Shown: positions 11,122 to 22,912, counted from the first letter of the stretch. The stretch: DNA of 64,000 bases from Brachypterus glaber (GCA_958510825.1 OY294048.1:30593026-30657025), one strand, 5' to 3'. The notes: a model not told the origin generated them from the letters alone. Program-made: numbers and translations.

Positions 11122-13210
11122 TAATCTACAGAGCCACAGGCAAAAGGACAAAATAACTTAATATTTCTTAAAAAAAAGTTTTTATTTTATTTTTAAGCGC
11201 TTTCGCATCTCTAGATTTTTTATTATCTAATGTTACATTTTATTAGACGGGGGGTGGTAATAAAAACCCTAGGGGAGTTTAACAAAAATTCCCGAAGGAG
11301 CTCAAGCCAAGGCCAGGGGGTACACTGTAAATAATTTTAGATCTAACGTTGAAAGGTATATTTACCAAGGTATTATGTTTTTTACAGAAAACCTTTAAAA
11401 AACAATAAAAAAGGGCAATTTGAGATTTTCCATGTGGCCATGCAGAGACCTTTACTGTATAGGTGGCAACACAATTTGACAATTTAATATATTTCAAGTA
11501 CCTAGCTATTAAATTGGTGGGACCCCAAAATGTGTTCACCCTGTGTAATAGAGTCAACCACAAGTTATGGTCTGCAACCCTTACTTTATTTTGTTTAGTC
11601 ATTTAAATGTAACCAAATAACTATATTACCCACACAATTTCACAAATGATCCTAAAGGGTGTGCAAAAACAAGCAGAAACTCTATAAAACTGTCCAATTT
11701 CACCAAAGCATGCTATAAATCCACATTTTGTAGGTAAAAACTTAATAACACAATCCGTGTTTCAATTCAACATAACATCCGGCCGCTACCATGGTAATTA
11801 AGATAATATACGAATGCCAGATATGGAGCGCCACACGCATTAATATCATTAAACCCTTTGCAAAAAAGAACTGTCTAGGTCTAGCAAGAGAATATATTAT
11901 AAGGGGTTATAATATTATCATTGTTATGATATTATCATTAGTAATACTAGGTCAGTTATCGGTGTTTTTTTACATAAATTTTATGAATATCAATCCCAAT
12001 GTGGGCAACACAACTGCTACTTTGACAGGAGGTGTAATTGTGATTAACACATAACTCCCAAAATTCAATAGTTTAAATGCTAGAGAACATCTCAGGCTGG
12101 CTCGTCCGGTACCCTTTTTTGTAGATTTTTAAAAATGTGATGAGGTCAGAAAGCTTTCTCACTGTCAAAATCGTTTTCAGCACAAAAAAATACTAATAAA
12201 AATATATGGTTAAAAGTAATTGACTTCAATTTCTTTTGTAGGCCTGTATTCTTATTTTTTTTTTAACGTTTGGTTACTTTTGTTGAATATATAACATATA
12301 TTTAGTAAAACAAGTAACAAAATCTCATTTTAAGAGCCCTCCAGTGTCACCACATTATAAAAAACAGTAGGTCTGAACTCAAAAAATACCAAAAAGAAAA
12401 ATAGTGCTGCGCCTTCGCCAAAATTGTAAATGTTAAATAGGAATAGCACTTTATTAGTAGCATTTTACTAATAAATTACAATTTTTCTACTCCCTTTATC
12501 CAAGTTCCGCTTACCTAGTGATATAGTGTTTACAAATAAAGATAAAAAACGTTTTTTCAATTTACAAATAATGTCCAAACACCGTGCAGTAGTGAATGAC
12601 ATGGATGCCCCTTATTGTCGCCAAGTGGATGTCCTCGCAAGACTCAACGTGTTAGTATGACTAAAGTTTGAAAAAATCACCGATAACTAAAACAGTATCA
12701 CGAATTGGTATTTGGGAAATAATGTAATTTGTAAAAATGTAACACAAATACCTATTTTATTTTGTAATTTTTCAAATTTCTCCTAATCTCCAAAAAACGC
12801 CGTAGACGAAAAATTCTTCGATACAAATGTGTATTTGCTTTGAAAATATCCTATTGTCACTTTTTTTGCAAGCACATTAAGTTAAGAACGAATTATAATT
12901 CATTCTTCATTATCAGGACCTCCCTAAACTTGGCCAAAATTCACCTATACAATTCAGAATAATAAATAAAAGTATCACATTCTACAATAGTTATTTTATA
13001 TGTACAGAAAATTATAGTTAAATTCGTTAAAAATTATGGTTGTTATGACTACTTAAAAGTTAAAGTTCAATATTTTTTTTTCTAAAAACAAATTTTTGAT
13101 GGTATTTTAATATGTAAAATGTATTCTATTTAAATGGCTTTTTGTGCACTTGCAAATCAAAATGAGCTTAATAATCACCTAAAACCTGCAAAAGTTGGAT
13201 TTCATAATAT
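11122..13210. other. Unassigned AT-rich stretch
   Basis: Open frames of up to 107 codons occur (11279-11602 minus, 11791-12054 plus) but show no recognisable domain and lie in repeat-like sequence. A dispersed-repeat fragment is at about 12160-12250. No gene can be supported. Confidence 0.45.
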
Positions 13211-13489
13211 TAAAATATATTAACTTCATATTTTATATTAAAATTTAATACATTTTAGTGTACTGCCATTTTTTGAATTCAAGATTCCCCGAGATTCCCT
13301 AGCCAATTAAAGCTTTTTTTTTACATAAAATTGTAGAAAATTATTTGTATAAAAACGTATATATCCAACATTTTCCAATATTTTAAATTTTAAAAAGTTA
13401 TTAAATAAAATCGGTCGCGCATATCGAAAGGAATACCTAAGTAGACTATACATATCCGCAGTCAAAAATCGGTTTTTGGTGGTATTTTT

Positions 13490-13875
13490 GTAAAAATTGG
13501 TATCCGGAAATTTTTAAGGATTCTGGAACTAAATCCATTTTTAAAAATTAAAAACTTAAAATGGCGGGCCCAAGCTGGCGCCAAAATTTGGTCAATTTAA
13601 TGGATTTTAATAAAAATTGGTGTCTAAAAGTTTTCGGAGATGCTGAAACTAAATCCATTATTAAAAATTCAAAATGGCGAATTCAATATGGCGGCAAAAT
13701 TTAGTTTATTTTAATATATTTTAATAAAAATTAATATCCAGGGATTTTTAAAAATGCTAAAACCGAATCCATAATTGAAATTTAAAAAGTCACAATGGCG
13801 GTCCCAACATGGCGGCACAGTTTGATAAATTTAAATGAACTTAAATAAATTGGAATCTAGCAATTTTTAAGGCTA
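13490..13875 (+). repeat. ~120-bp tandem array, 3-4 units
   Basis: Units begin ATTGGTATCCGGAA, ATTGGTGTCTAAAA, ATTAATATCCAGGG and ATTGGAATCTAGCA, and each contains an AAATGGCGG-type stretch followed by CAAAATTTGGTCAATTT or a variant. The units are well diverged, so the array is older than the enclosing 2.1-kb duplication. Confidence 0.75.
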
Positions 13876-13884
13876 CCTACTACC

Positions 13885-13992
13885 CTATAAACATTGGTTC
13901 GTCGGCCGCCTGACGGCCAACCTTTCGCCGACTCAAATTAAGTCGGCTGAATTTTGGCCATCGGGCAGCCAACGAGCCAGTGTTTATAGGAT
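13885..13992. mobile_element. Small GC-rich hairpin MITE
   Basis: TATAAACATTGGTTCGTCGG at the left is paired with the inverted right end TGTTTATA, and GCCGACT / AAGTCGGC closes the centre. The ~107-bp palindrome is markedly GC-rich in an AT-rich setting, typical of a compact MITE. It is absent from duplication copy 2 because that copy lacks this interval. Confidence 0.75.
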
Positions 13993-14115
13993 AATAGCGA
14001 AACCAATAATATAAGGGGACAAACTTTGAATTTTTATCACTCAAATTACAAAATGGCGTACCCAATTGCCTAAATCGCTACAAAATTAGAATGTTTAATT
14101 AGGAAAAATATTAGG

Positions 14116-14215
14116 TAGGTAATAATAATAATACAATATATTTATAATTATTATAATAATTATAATCATTATAATAATAATAATTATAATAATTATAATA
14201 ATTAATTATGTACTA
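14116..14215. repeat. AAT/ATT-rich low-complexity tract
   Basis: About 100 bases are composed almost entirely of ATAATAATT-type units, including runs of TAATAATAATAAT. Confidence 0.9.
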
Positions 14216-14499
14216 TTATTATCAATTAGTTTTAGCGACCTCAGAACCTTTTATATAGGCACTAATTTTTATAAATTTACAAAAAGAATATTTTGGATTG
14301 GATTGGACTTACATAATTTTAGATCTCCGGATACCCAATTTTATTATTGTAGAATTAAAACGTATATTTTGGTTTGTTTTATATGGTCCATAGTCCACAG
14401 TGCGCCATCTTAATTCTGCTATTTTAAATTTTAGAGTTTAAACATGAAATCGACCTTAAAAACCCACAGATACCAACTTGTTTTTTATAATCCATCAAC

Positions 14500-14870
14500 A
14501 TTTGCATATTGCATCCGCCGTTTTGAATTTTGAATTTTTAAAAACAGATTCGATTTCAGAATCCTCGAAAACCCCCTGTTACTAGTTTTTACGATATTAC
14601 GACCAAAAGCCGAGTTTTGGCCAAGAACAAAGGTCTGTGGATCAGAATAAAAAAAAAAAAACATATCTATGAGGGTAAGATCCAGATTTGGCCGCCATAT
14701 TGGATCCGCCATTTTTAATTTTGGATTTTTAAAAACAGATTCGATTTCAGAATCCTCGAAAACCCCCTGTTACTAGTTTTTACGAATTTACGACCAAAAG
14801 CCGAGTTTTGGCCAAGAACAAAGGTCTGTGGATCAGAATAAAAAAAAAATAGATCTATGAGGGTAAGATC
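14500..14870 (+). repeat. ~189-bp direct repeat, two units
   Basis: The block with TCCTCGAAAACCCCCTGTTA at about 14562 recurs at about 14751, and the next block, AAAGCCGAGTTTTGGCCAAG, recurs too. Both units are also present in duplication copy 2 (about 15730-15990). Confidence 0.85.
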
Positions 14871-15337
14871 CATAGTTTTTAAAAATAATTCCCGCCAAAC
14901 ACAAACAAGTTATAGAAGGCTAATCTTAAAAAATAAAAACGAAAAGTGCTGAAGGAAAAGTCGGATTGGCTTAATTTTTTGAAAACAATACTTTTTTATT
15001 TGTTAGTAGTCCGAAGTGACATTTTAGGTTAGAAATATTAACACTTATGCTGACTTCGTCTTTTATTTAACTTCGGCGGGCTGCAGCTTGCCAAACACAG
15101 TGCGACCCTGTTAAGTTTAGGTTTTTTGTAATGACCGCACAAATTTTCTTTTAGTTGTTGATAGTAGACTACCTCCCTCATTGCATACCACTACTCACCT
15201 AAATCACAGCTGCTCCTTCTTGGCAGATTATTAGCTTTTTCTGTTTTTTTAACTTGTTTTTTGGTATTATTAGAAAAAAATTAATTTTCATTAATGCTTT
15301 GGCACTAGCTAAAACTGCTCACCGAAGTTAAATGCAG

Positions 15338-16456
15338 TAAAATATATTAATTTCATATTTTATATTAAAATTTAATACATTTTAGTGTACTGCCATTTTT
15401 TGAATTCAAGATTCCCCGAGATTCCCTAGCCAATTAAAGCTTTTTTTTTACATAAAATTGTAGAAAATTATTTGTATAAAAACGTATATATCCAACATTT
15501 TCCAATATTTTAAATTTTAAAAAGTTATTAAATAAAATCGGTCGCGCATATCGAAAGGAATACCTAAGTAGACTATACATATCCGCAGTCAAAAATCGGT
15601 TTTTGGTGGTATTTTTGTAAAAATTGGTATCCGGAAATTTTTAAGGATTCTGGAACTAAATCCATTTTTAAAAATTAAAAACTTAAAATGGCGGGCCCAA
15701 GCTGGCGCCAAAATTTGGTCAATTTAAAGCCGAGTTTTGGCCAAGAACAAAGGTCTGTGGATCAGAATAAAAAAAAAAACAGATCTATGAGGGTAAGATC
15801 CAGATTTGGCCGCCATATTGGATCCGCCATTTTTAATTTTGGATTTTTAAAAACAGATTCGATTTCAGAATCCTCGAAAACCCCCTGTTACTAGTTTTTA
15901 CGATATTACGACCAAAAGCCGAGTTTTGGCCAAGAACAAACGTCTGTGGATCAGAATAAAAAAAAAATAGATCTATGAGGGTAAGATCCATAGTTTTTAA
16001 AAATAATTCCCGCCAAACACAAACAAGTTATAGAAGGCTAATCTTAAAAAATAAAAACGAAAAGTGCTGAAGGAAAAGTCGGATTGGCTTAATTTTTTGA
16101 AAACAATACTTTTTTATTTGTTAGTAGTCCGAAGTGACATTTTAGGTTAGAAATATTAACACTTATGCTGACTTCGTCTTTTATTTAACTTCGGCGGGCT
16201 GCAGCTTGCCAAACACAGTGCGACCCTGTTAAGTTTAGGTTTTTTGTAATGACCGCACAAATTTTCTTTTAGTTGTTGATAGTAGACTACCTCCCTCATT
16301 GCATACCACTACTCACCTAAATCACAGCTGCTCCTTCTTGGCAGATTTTTAGCTTTTTCTGTTTTTTTAACTTGTTTTTTGGTATTATTAGAAGAAAATT
16401 AATTTTCATTAATGCTTTGGCACTAGCTAAAACTGCTCACCGAAGTTAAATGCAGT
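15338..16456 (+). repeat. Segmental tandem duplication, copy 2 (internally deleted)
   Basis: Positions 15338-15725 match 13211-13598; at 15726 the match jumps to about 14606, so about 1 kb including the hairpin MITE and AT tract is missing. From there it follows copy 1 to AAATGCAGT at 16456. Differences are scattered single bases and poly-A length changes. Confidence 0.9.
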
Positions 16457-16544
16457 ATTAACAACTAAAAAAATGGGTGGTCATTCCAAAAAACCTAAAC
16501 TTTACAGGGTCCCAAAATTTTGTGAAAAAATAGGAAATGGTCTT

Positions 16545-17020
16545 CCAGTGGTACTTCACATAACAAACTTATGTTATGTAAAGTACTAAAAGACTATTCC
16601 CTATCTTTTTAAAATTTTTGGATCGTACTGAGGGGTAGTTTTCAACCAAAAAATGCTCGATGACGGCATTTCTCTGTTTTGCTTGTTTAAAAATAAATAT
16701 AAACAAATTAATCTATCAAATAATTTTTACGCTGTTTCCTAACGTATCGGGAGGCCCTTCCCAATTATTTTCAAAATTTTTGGATGGGTAGTTCTCAATC
16801 AACAAATGATCGATGGTTATATTTCTCTGTTTTGTTTGTTTAAAAATAAATATAAACAAATTGATCTACCAAATAATTTTTACGCTGTTAAGTAAAGTAC
16901 TACCGAAAGCCATTCCATATTATTTTAAAAATTTTCGGATCCTGCTGAGGGGTACATTTCTACCAAAAAATGCTCGATGACGGTATTAGTTTGTTTTGTT
17001 TGTTTAACTATAAATATAAG
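16545..17020 (+). repeat. ~160-bp tandem array, three units
   Basis: AAATTTTTGGAT followed by GAGGGGTAGTTTTCAACCAA-like text, ATGCTCGATGACGG and AATAAATATAAACAAATT recurs at about 16612, 16773 and 16930, with modest divergence. Confidence 0.82.
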
Positions 17021-17680
17021 CGGCAAAAACTTCAGATATATTTTGAAAATTAAAATATATCTTGCCAATAAAATAAAAGGAGTAAACAACAGTTAAAATA
17101 ATTTAATGTGAGAAAATAAAAATTTAAAACAAATTTAGAAAAACTAAATAATTTAATTTTATTAAGTTAACATCTAAAGCAGACTTAAACTACTTTACCC
17201 GGGCTACATTATCACGAATATTTGTTAAAGACTATCCAAAATTACTCCTTCCTTAAATCCAATTAACCAATTAACTAATCTATTAAAAAATGTATAAACT
17301 TTTTAGTTAAACGCCTCAATTACGCAAAAACGTATTTTTTCCAAATAAAATAAACATCAAAATATAAGAACAATATTTTAAATTTGTCACGTTCTTAGAA
17401 TAACAATAAATATAGAAATATTCAATACAAAGTGATTTTAACCACTGTTACAGAAATTTAAATTTGGAGCACGTAAATAACATAACCCAAATAACTTTTT
17501 GGTATATATTTGATATGTTGGTTGCTAAATTATACCTTCTAGTTATTTTATTTGTCTATTTTTATCATAGTTGTATCAGGCTAGTTCCATTAAAATAGGG
17601 ATAAATTTGGTTTTTGTTCTATTTATAGCTCTTTTTTAGCATTTTTCTACAGACAAAATATATGTTTAATCGTATTCAAA
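17021..17680. other. Unassigned AT-rich spacer
   Basis: Homopolymer-rich sequence without a recognisable gene, RNA or repeat boundary. Confidence 0.5.
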
Positions 17681-18104
17681 ATACACTGCCCAGTACTTTT
17701 CCATTTTCACCCCCTCGCGTGAAATAGATTTTTTATTATCAGATTCACTTTTAGCAACCTTAAAAATATACCAATTTTCACCAAAACTACCCCCCCGCCC
17801 CTTACATGGTCGAGTTTTACTATTCAATTTCAGCAACCTCAAAAACCCCAATACACCATTTTTCACAAAAACTAAGGCGGGGGCCCTCAGGGGGTGAATT
17901 TAGAATTTTTTGATTATCAGATTCAATTTCAGCAACCTCAAAAAGCCCAATATAGCAGTTTTCACTAAAAGTACTCCTCAGGGGGTGAAATTAGTAAAAT
18001 TTTATTATTAAATTCATATTCGTCGACCCCAAAACCCCTATATACCAATTTTGAAGAAAATATTGGGTTTTATTAAGATATAAATCAATTTCAAGAAAAA
18101 AAAA

Positions 18105-18290
18105 ATTGTCGCTCGGTGGGTGGGTCGGTCGATCGGTCTGTCCGGGAAATCTTGTGGGCACGATAACTTAAGAACGCTTTAAGCTATAGACTTGAAATTC
18201 GGCATACTGTTATATTACCAAAAGTTCTACCTCGGGATTGTTTTTGGTGATCATTGGGGTTCGGCAAGGGGGCAAATGCGAAAAAATTAT
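18105..18290 (+). repeat. Dispersed conserved core with GTCGGTCGATCGGTCTGTCC
   Basis: The sequence GGTCGGTCGATCGGTCTGTC, then CACGATAACTTAAGAACGC, GACTTGAAATT and GGGATTGTTTTTGGT is found again in diverged form at about 25460-25590 and 61650-61800, and more weakly at 36508-36580. It sits at the centre of the palindromic element here. Function is unknown. Confidence 0.7.
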
Positions 18291-18878
18291 TTTTTTTTAG
18301 AAAAATTTGAAAATTGCTATATAGGGGTTTTTGAGGTTTCTGAAATTGAATCTGATAATAAATTTTTTCTAACTCCACCCCCGAGGGGGTTTGGGTTAAA
18401 TATTTTTAAATATTTCCAATATTTTAGTCAAAATTGGTATATAGGGGTTTTTGGGATTTGCAAATATGAATCTGATAATAATTTTTTTCTAATTTTACCC
18501 CCTGAGAGGTGGGGAGTAGTTTTCGTGAAAACTGGTGTATTGGGGTTTTCGAGTTGCTGAAAGTGAATCTGACAATAAAAAAATTCTAAATCCACCCCCT
18601 GAGGGGTGTAGTTTTCGTGAAAATTGGTATATTGGACTTTTTCAGGTTGCTGAAAGTGAATCTGATAATTAAAAAAAAATACTCGGCCTCCTGAGTGGCA
18701 GGGGGTAGTTTTCTTGAAAATTTATATATTGGGGTTTTTGAGGTCGCTAAAACTGAATTTTTCTAATTACACCCCCTGAGCGGTAGGGGTAAATTTTGTG
18801 AAAATTGGTGTATTGGGGGTTTTTAGGGTTGATGAAAGAGAATATGATAATAAAAAAGTTCTAACTGCACCCCCTAAG

Positions 18879-19113
18879 GGAACGTTCAAGTAGTACCTAA
18901 CGCAAAATGTACCAAACTTCATACACTTCATACCTCGATTCTCGCGTTATTCAAGGCTGTAGACATTTTATATTTTGGCTACCCCCCTAATACACCACCC
19001 ATTAGGGGGATAGCCAAAATATGAAATCTCTATAATCTATAATAACGCGAGAACTAGGGTATGAAGTGTATGAATATTGGTACAATTTGCGTTACGTAAT
19101 AATTGAACGTTCC
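18879..19113. mobile_element. MITE with CTAAG target duplication
   Basis: GGAACGTTCAAGTAGTACCT at the left is inverted at the right (GAACGTTCC end), and the arms mirror through CATACACTTCATACC and TTTTGGCTA to a CCCCCTAAT / ATTAGGGGG centre. CTAAG is duplicated immediately outside (18874-18878 and 19114-19118). The element interrupts one unit of the surrounding palindromic satellite element, so it is the younger insertion. Confidence 0.92.
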
Positions 19114-19256
19114 CTAAGAGGCGGGGGGTAGTTTTCTTGAAAATTGGTATATTTTTAAGGTTGCTAAATATAAAACTAATAATAAAAAATCCATTTTACG
19201 CGCGGAGGTGTAAAATGGGAAAGCCTCGGGGAAAGCTCTTTTACTGAGCAGTGTAT

Positions 19257-21446
19257 TTTTATCAGTGTAGAGGGTTAAATCAATCTTTATTAATTCTGCA
19301 TTGTACACGTAGTGCCTGTGACCACTGAAATACACTCATACATTCTAGATATGGTGTGTTAAATGTGAACATGTTAGAGGGACGACATTTTCCTGGTCGT
19401 GTCATTTACTCCCAAGAGCTCTCTGGGGTATTCCCCGCATTGGACACTGAAGCTATGCTTCGTTGATTTAAATGTATCACTTCAATGCTCAGTTGGCATC
19501 GCAAGCCGGACAAGTACGATATTCGCTACAAACGATTGATTTTTTTTTCTAAAATTGGGTTGTTGCAGATATTCCTGCACCAAACTTAAGTTTATAGTAT
19601 TTTCCCTTAATCAGAAATCAGCTTAGAAGGAACTAAAAATATAACTTATAATATACACCGAAAAATTAATGCTAAAAAGGTACCATTCAAATCAAGTGGC
19701 TCAAAATTTTGTACCTTAATCAAATATTTTACTTGAGCGTCATTCCGTCATTCTGTAATCCTTACAGGCACTTTAATACACCTTTTAGTTTACGAATAAA
19801 GGAGGGTATCGCATTTTGGGCTAAATCGCCTGCGACGATAAGACTTTACATGCTTATAGATACATAAAAAATAAATACTTAGCCAAAATTTCAGCCCTTT
19901 TTACATCCCGGATCATACTTTAATTAATTATTTTAATTAAGAATTTGACATCTGTCAATGTACGATTTGGCAACATTGCACGAAACTTCAAGTGTCAAAT
20001 GTCATCTCGTCGAAATAAAAATAACTTTGCACGTTAATTACTACAGTGGGGCCAAAGGAAAGGGTCTGTGTTGTGTTCACTGCTCTTGACTATAATATTA
20101 AAATATTTTGTTGTGTTTTATTTATTTATATAGTTTTCACGGATTCAATATACTGTAATTTAATGTGTAATTAGGCTGGACTTATGTGACTAGTTTCTTA
20201 TGTTTCAGTACGATTATGGAGTTATTTTTGAAGTATTTATACCATAATAATACTGTAAGCAAACCAGCTGTTTCAGCGATAACCCAAAGCATGTAGTTCC
20301 TTGGGACAGACAAGTAATTTAATGTGGCTTTTAACATGTTATATTACTTTATTTCCATGATATGATTCAAAACTAGATTATGAAAAAGTTACACATAGAC
20401 TATTAACTTATTAATATTAATTAAATATACTTATTTAAAAATAGATATATTTAATTAATATTGTGTTGTGTTTTTATTATACATTCTACCTAAATGTATT
20501 TATGTTGGTTTCTAGACAAACAAAAAATATTGATTTTTTTCAATATAACATCACATTTAGCGCAAGAATAATGCGATGTTGTCGGGTTTACGATAACAAA
20601 TAATTCCTGAGTTTTTAATTTGTTTTTTTCATTTTGTTCTTTATTAACAAACACAGTTTTTTATCATTTCTTTTCATCATTTTGCAATAATTAAACAAAA
20701 ACATATTTTTCTTATTTAGCCCAAAACTCCTATTTAAAACGATACCCTTCTTTAATACCCAATTAGGCAATAAAATAATGTAGCTTATGTGTGCGTTTCG
20801 TATGTTAGAAAGTTTGGAAGTACATTTAGACAATAAAGTAACAAATAATGAAAATCTTCTAATCTGATTTGATTTTTTTTAAATTATCTTTACCTAAGTT
20901 GTGAAAGATTTACTTTCTAATAGCCATATGGGATAATAAAAAAATAAGTAAATATGATTTTCGGAAATTATTATAGTTGATACGTACGTTACGTAGGTAC
21001 GTTACCTACCAAATTTCAAACTGAATTTAGGAACACTATCTATACGTTAAATTATTCTTCTGTAGGGCAATATACTAATTTTTTTTTTTTGCAGTTGATC
21101 GTTGTTCATTTAGGGGACCTAACCTTTCAATTTTGGGTAAATTACAAGTTTTTTTTGGACTTATTTCACCACAACAGTTTTGAAAATGCTGGATGAATTT
21201 TAAACTATAACTTTACCCAATATCTAAATAAATATATAATAATAATATTTAATTTTGACTGATGCTGAGTACGTATCTTACTCAGACCAAGAGGTAAAAC
21301 TTGAATGAAGTAAAAGTTCTTGGGTGAATAATAAAATTGCCCACTCCACATAGAGCATGGTGTAAATAGTCGGTAGATGGAACTACGATGACTAACTGTA
21401 ATGTGGGTTGCAGGTGAAACTGTAAACACATTTCAGGGCGGATCAA
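19257..21446. other. Unassigned AT-rich stretch
   Basis: No coding block is recognised. A perfect AT-rich hairpin is present at about 20412-20461 (arms with AATATTAATTAAATATA). The minus-strand frames around 20.6-21.5 kb show no domain. Confidence 0.5.
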
Positions 21447-21693
21447 CGAACTAATAACTCTTCTCTCTAGAATAGGCATTTCATCTGTAAAAATTGACAA
21501 AAACGTAGCCAACATATAAATTTGTCTGTCTTACTCTCACAGTTTTGTTCTAACAGAGACAACAATAACAGTTACTGATAACTGTTATTGTTCAGGCCTA
21601 AATATACCTACTATTTTTTACAAACAAACCGATATGTTGGCGATACTTTATATTAACGGTATGCGTATTCTAGAGAGAAGAATTATTAGTTCG
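21447..21693. mobile_element. MITE, TIR CGAACTAATAACTCTTCTCT, copy 1
   Basis: The inverted ends CGAACTAATAACTC and GAATTATTAGTTCG continue inward through TCTAGAATAGGCAT / ATGCGTATTCTAGA to a central palindrome AACAGTTACTGATAACTGTT. A second copy is at 27878-28083; copy 1 carries about 40 bp (21486-21525) missing from copy 2. Confidence 0.88.
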
Positions 21694-22295
21694 TAGGGGC
21701 GGATGCGAGTTCTGTTGAGGACCGTGCTTCTGAGGGCACGTAAAGATGGCGGTCCCGTCAATTAGTCCATAGCAGCGAAAAACGACGTTAAACAGTATAA
21801 AACAAACAAAACAAACAACAATAATAAAATTTATTGTATTGCGTTTAAAAAAAAAAAAACAAATGAGAGATGGCAAGTAGATATTTAAGTATACTGAGTA
21901 TCTAAAAAACTAAAAACAATGAAAAATAATACTCATACTAATTTTTTGGAAACAAGTGCTAATTGAACTTGAAACAAATTATTGAATTTTTTTAATTAGT
22001 TAAATATGTTTATATTAATTATTTTGATACCTGCAAGTATCTGATATAAGTATCAGAAACGCTTTATATTGAAATATTTATTCTCTGTGTATAATTTGTT
22101 GTTTTTAATAAATTAAAATCAGATTTTGTATAAATATTCATTTATTTATTAATCCAGTATATTAAGTTAGCTAAGTTGGACTTGTACCTTTTGATCCTAC
22201 AAACCTTATTTCTCCTATTTATATTATTAATATTTAAATTCTTTTTCTTGTTCTTTATGTATTATATATTGATTCTAATCTTGCTTTTAAGTAAA
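21694..22295. other. Unassigned AT-rich spacer
   Basis: No gene or clear repeat. GGGCGGAT occurs just outside both ends of the preceding MITE (21436-21443 and 21697-21704); this may be coincidence. Confidence 0.45.
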
Positions 22296-22296
22296 A

Positions 22297-22360
22297 CTAA
22301 AAAATTATACAACCAACGTTTAGCCCCTTATTGTTAAGGCTTCTTCAGGGCAAATTTATT
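22297..22360 (-). ncRNA. Hammerhead-like relic (degenerate)
   Basis: On the minus strand CTGAAGA (22342-22348) is followed by a possible helix II hairpin AGCCTTA-ACAA-TAAGGGGCT and then AAACGTT. A short helix I can form from GCC and GGT, extended after a bulge by a 9-bp AT-rich pairing with one mismatch. The conserved GAAA is not intact because the base at position 12 is missing or changed. If it is a hammerhead it is a dead one of a type different from the 22.8-kb copies. Confidence 0.3.
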
Positions 22361-22390
22361 AAAACAATAATTAAATATAAAAACTAGCGT

Positions 22391-22448
22391 AAATGGTAAA
22401 AATATTAATAAATTATGTAAATTTCATTTATTAATATTTTTACCATTT
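22391..22448. repeat. Perfect 22-bp AT-rich hairpin
   Basis: Arms 22391-22412 and 22427-22448 are perfect inverted copies (AAATGGTAAAAATATTAATA...), with a 14-nt loop. Confidence 0.9.
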
Positions 22449-22488
22449 ATTATTATTATCTAAAAATAATATGTATTAATCCATGATA

Positions 22489-22648
22489 ACTTACGTTACA
22501 GTCCCAGAATAAATGGCTTGTAAATATTTTATTACATTATTATTTTTTAACAAACAATCTTTAATAATAATAAATGATCAACAATCTTTATTAATAATGT
22601 AATAAAATATTCAAAAAAGTGTTTTCTGCGGCTGTAACGTTAGTTACC
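22489..22648. mobile_element. Small fold-back MITE, TIR CGTTACAGYCSCAGAA
   Basis: ACGTTACAGTCCCAGAA at the left and TTCTGCGGCTGTAACGT at the right are inverted. The arms also share AAATATTTTATTACATTATT in mirror order. It is about 160 bp and non-coding. Confidence 0.75.
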
Positions 22649-22835
22649 ATGTATTTACCCATACATAAAGAATACACCTGCCAGTGATATACATATCTAT
22701 AAATTTACAACTATAAATAAAGCAGCTTTATTAAAGCTATTTAAACTAAATTAAATTGTTTGATATTTACAAATTTAAAAGATCTATATAAAACATTTTA
22801 CTATTCCTTAAAACGACTTTTGTTTGATTAACGCA

Positions 22836-22912
22836 GTCGTCCCTCCGAAGTGACTGATCGATTTCGTGCTTTTTAGCACTCTTCAGAGCCACATATCGGT
22901 AGTAGGGACAAC
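22836..22912 (-). ncRNA. Hammerhead ribozyme, type I, copy 1
   Basis: Read on the minus strand: helix I outer strand GTTGTCCCT, internal loop ACTACCGATAT, inner strand GTGGCT, core CTGAAGA, helix II GTGCT-AAAA-AGCAC, core GAAA, short helix III around TCGAT, cleavage-site C at 22856, then AGTCAC pairing with GTGGCT (one G-U), loop TTCGG and AGGGACGAC pairing with GTTGTCCCT. All conserved core bases of the hammerhead are present (CUGANGA with N = A, GAAA, U16.1-H17). Helix III is only 2-3 bp with almost no loop, as known for Penelope-like and newt-type hammerheads that work best as dimers. It is identical over 77 nt to the copy at 23432-23508. Confidence 0.88.

Larger units (their letters stand above)
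13211..15337 (+). repeat. Segmental tandem duplication, copy 1 (2127 bp)
   Basis: The block beginning TAAAATATATTAACTTCATA restarts at 15338 after AAATGCAG. The copy contains a ~120-bp tandem array, a hairpin MITE, an AT-microsatellite and a ~189-bp direct repeat. Matching stretches of hundreds of bases with copy 2 differ at only a few positions, which implies a recent duplication. Confidence 0.9.
17684..19256. mobile_element. Palindromic satellite-like element with ~100-bp units
   Basis: Left end AATACACTGCCCAGTA is the inverted partner of TACTGAGCAGTGTATT at the right, and next to each lies a TTTCCATTTT / AAAATGGGAAA block. Between them are tandem units of 86-120 bp, each with a CACCCCCTGAGGGG-like core, GAATCTGATAATAAAAA and GGTATATTGGGGTTTTTG. 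They run leftward from 17690 to 18060 and rightward from 18300 to 18890. The centre (18105-18290) is a non-repeated core with GTCGGTCGATCGGTCTGTCC. A truncated relative is at 61640-62268. Long open frames here only reflect unit structure. Confidence 0.8.

Noticed and set aside
11279..12054. Frames of 107 and 87 codons
   Set aside because: No recognisable domain and no supporting context in repeat-rich sequence; likely chance.
18192..18560. 122-codon frame with repeated YIGVF...ESDN peptide
   Set aside because: The repeated peptide comes from the ~100-bp DNA units; unit lengths vary and the frame is not kept along the array or in the 61.7-kb relative.
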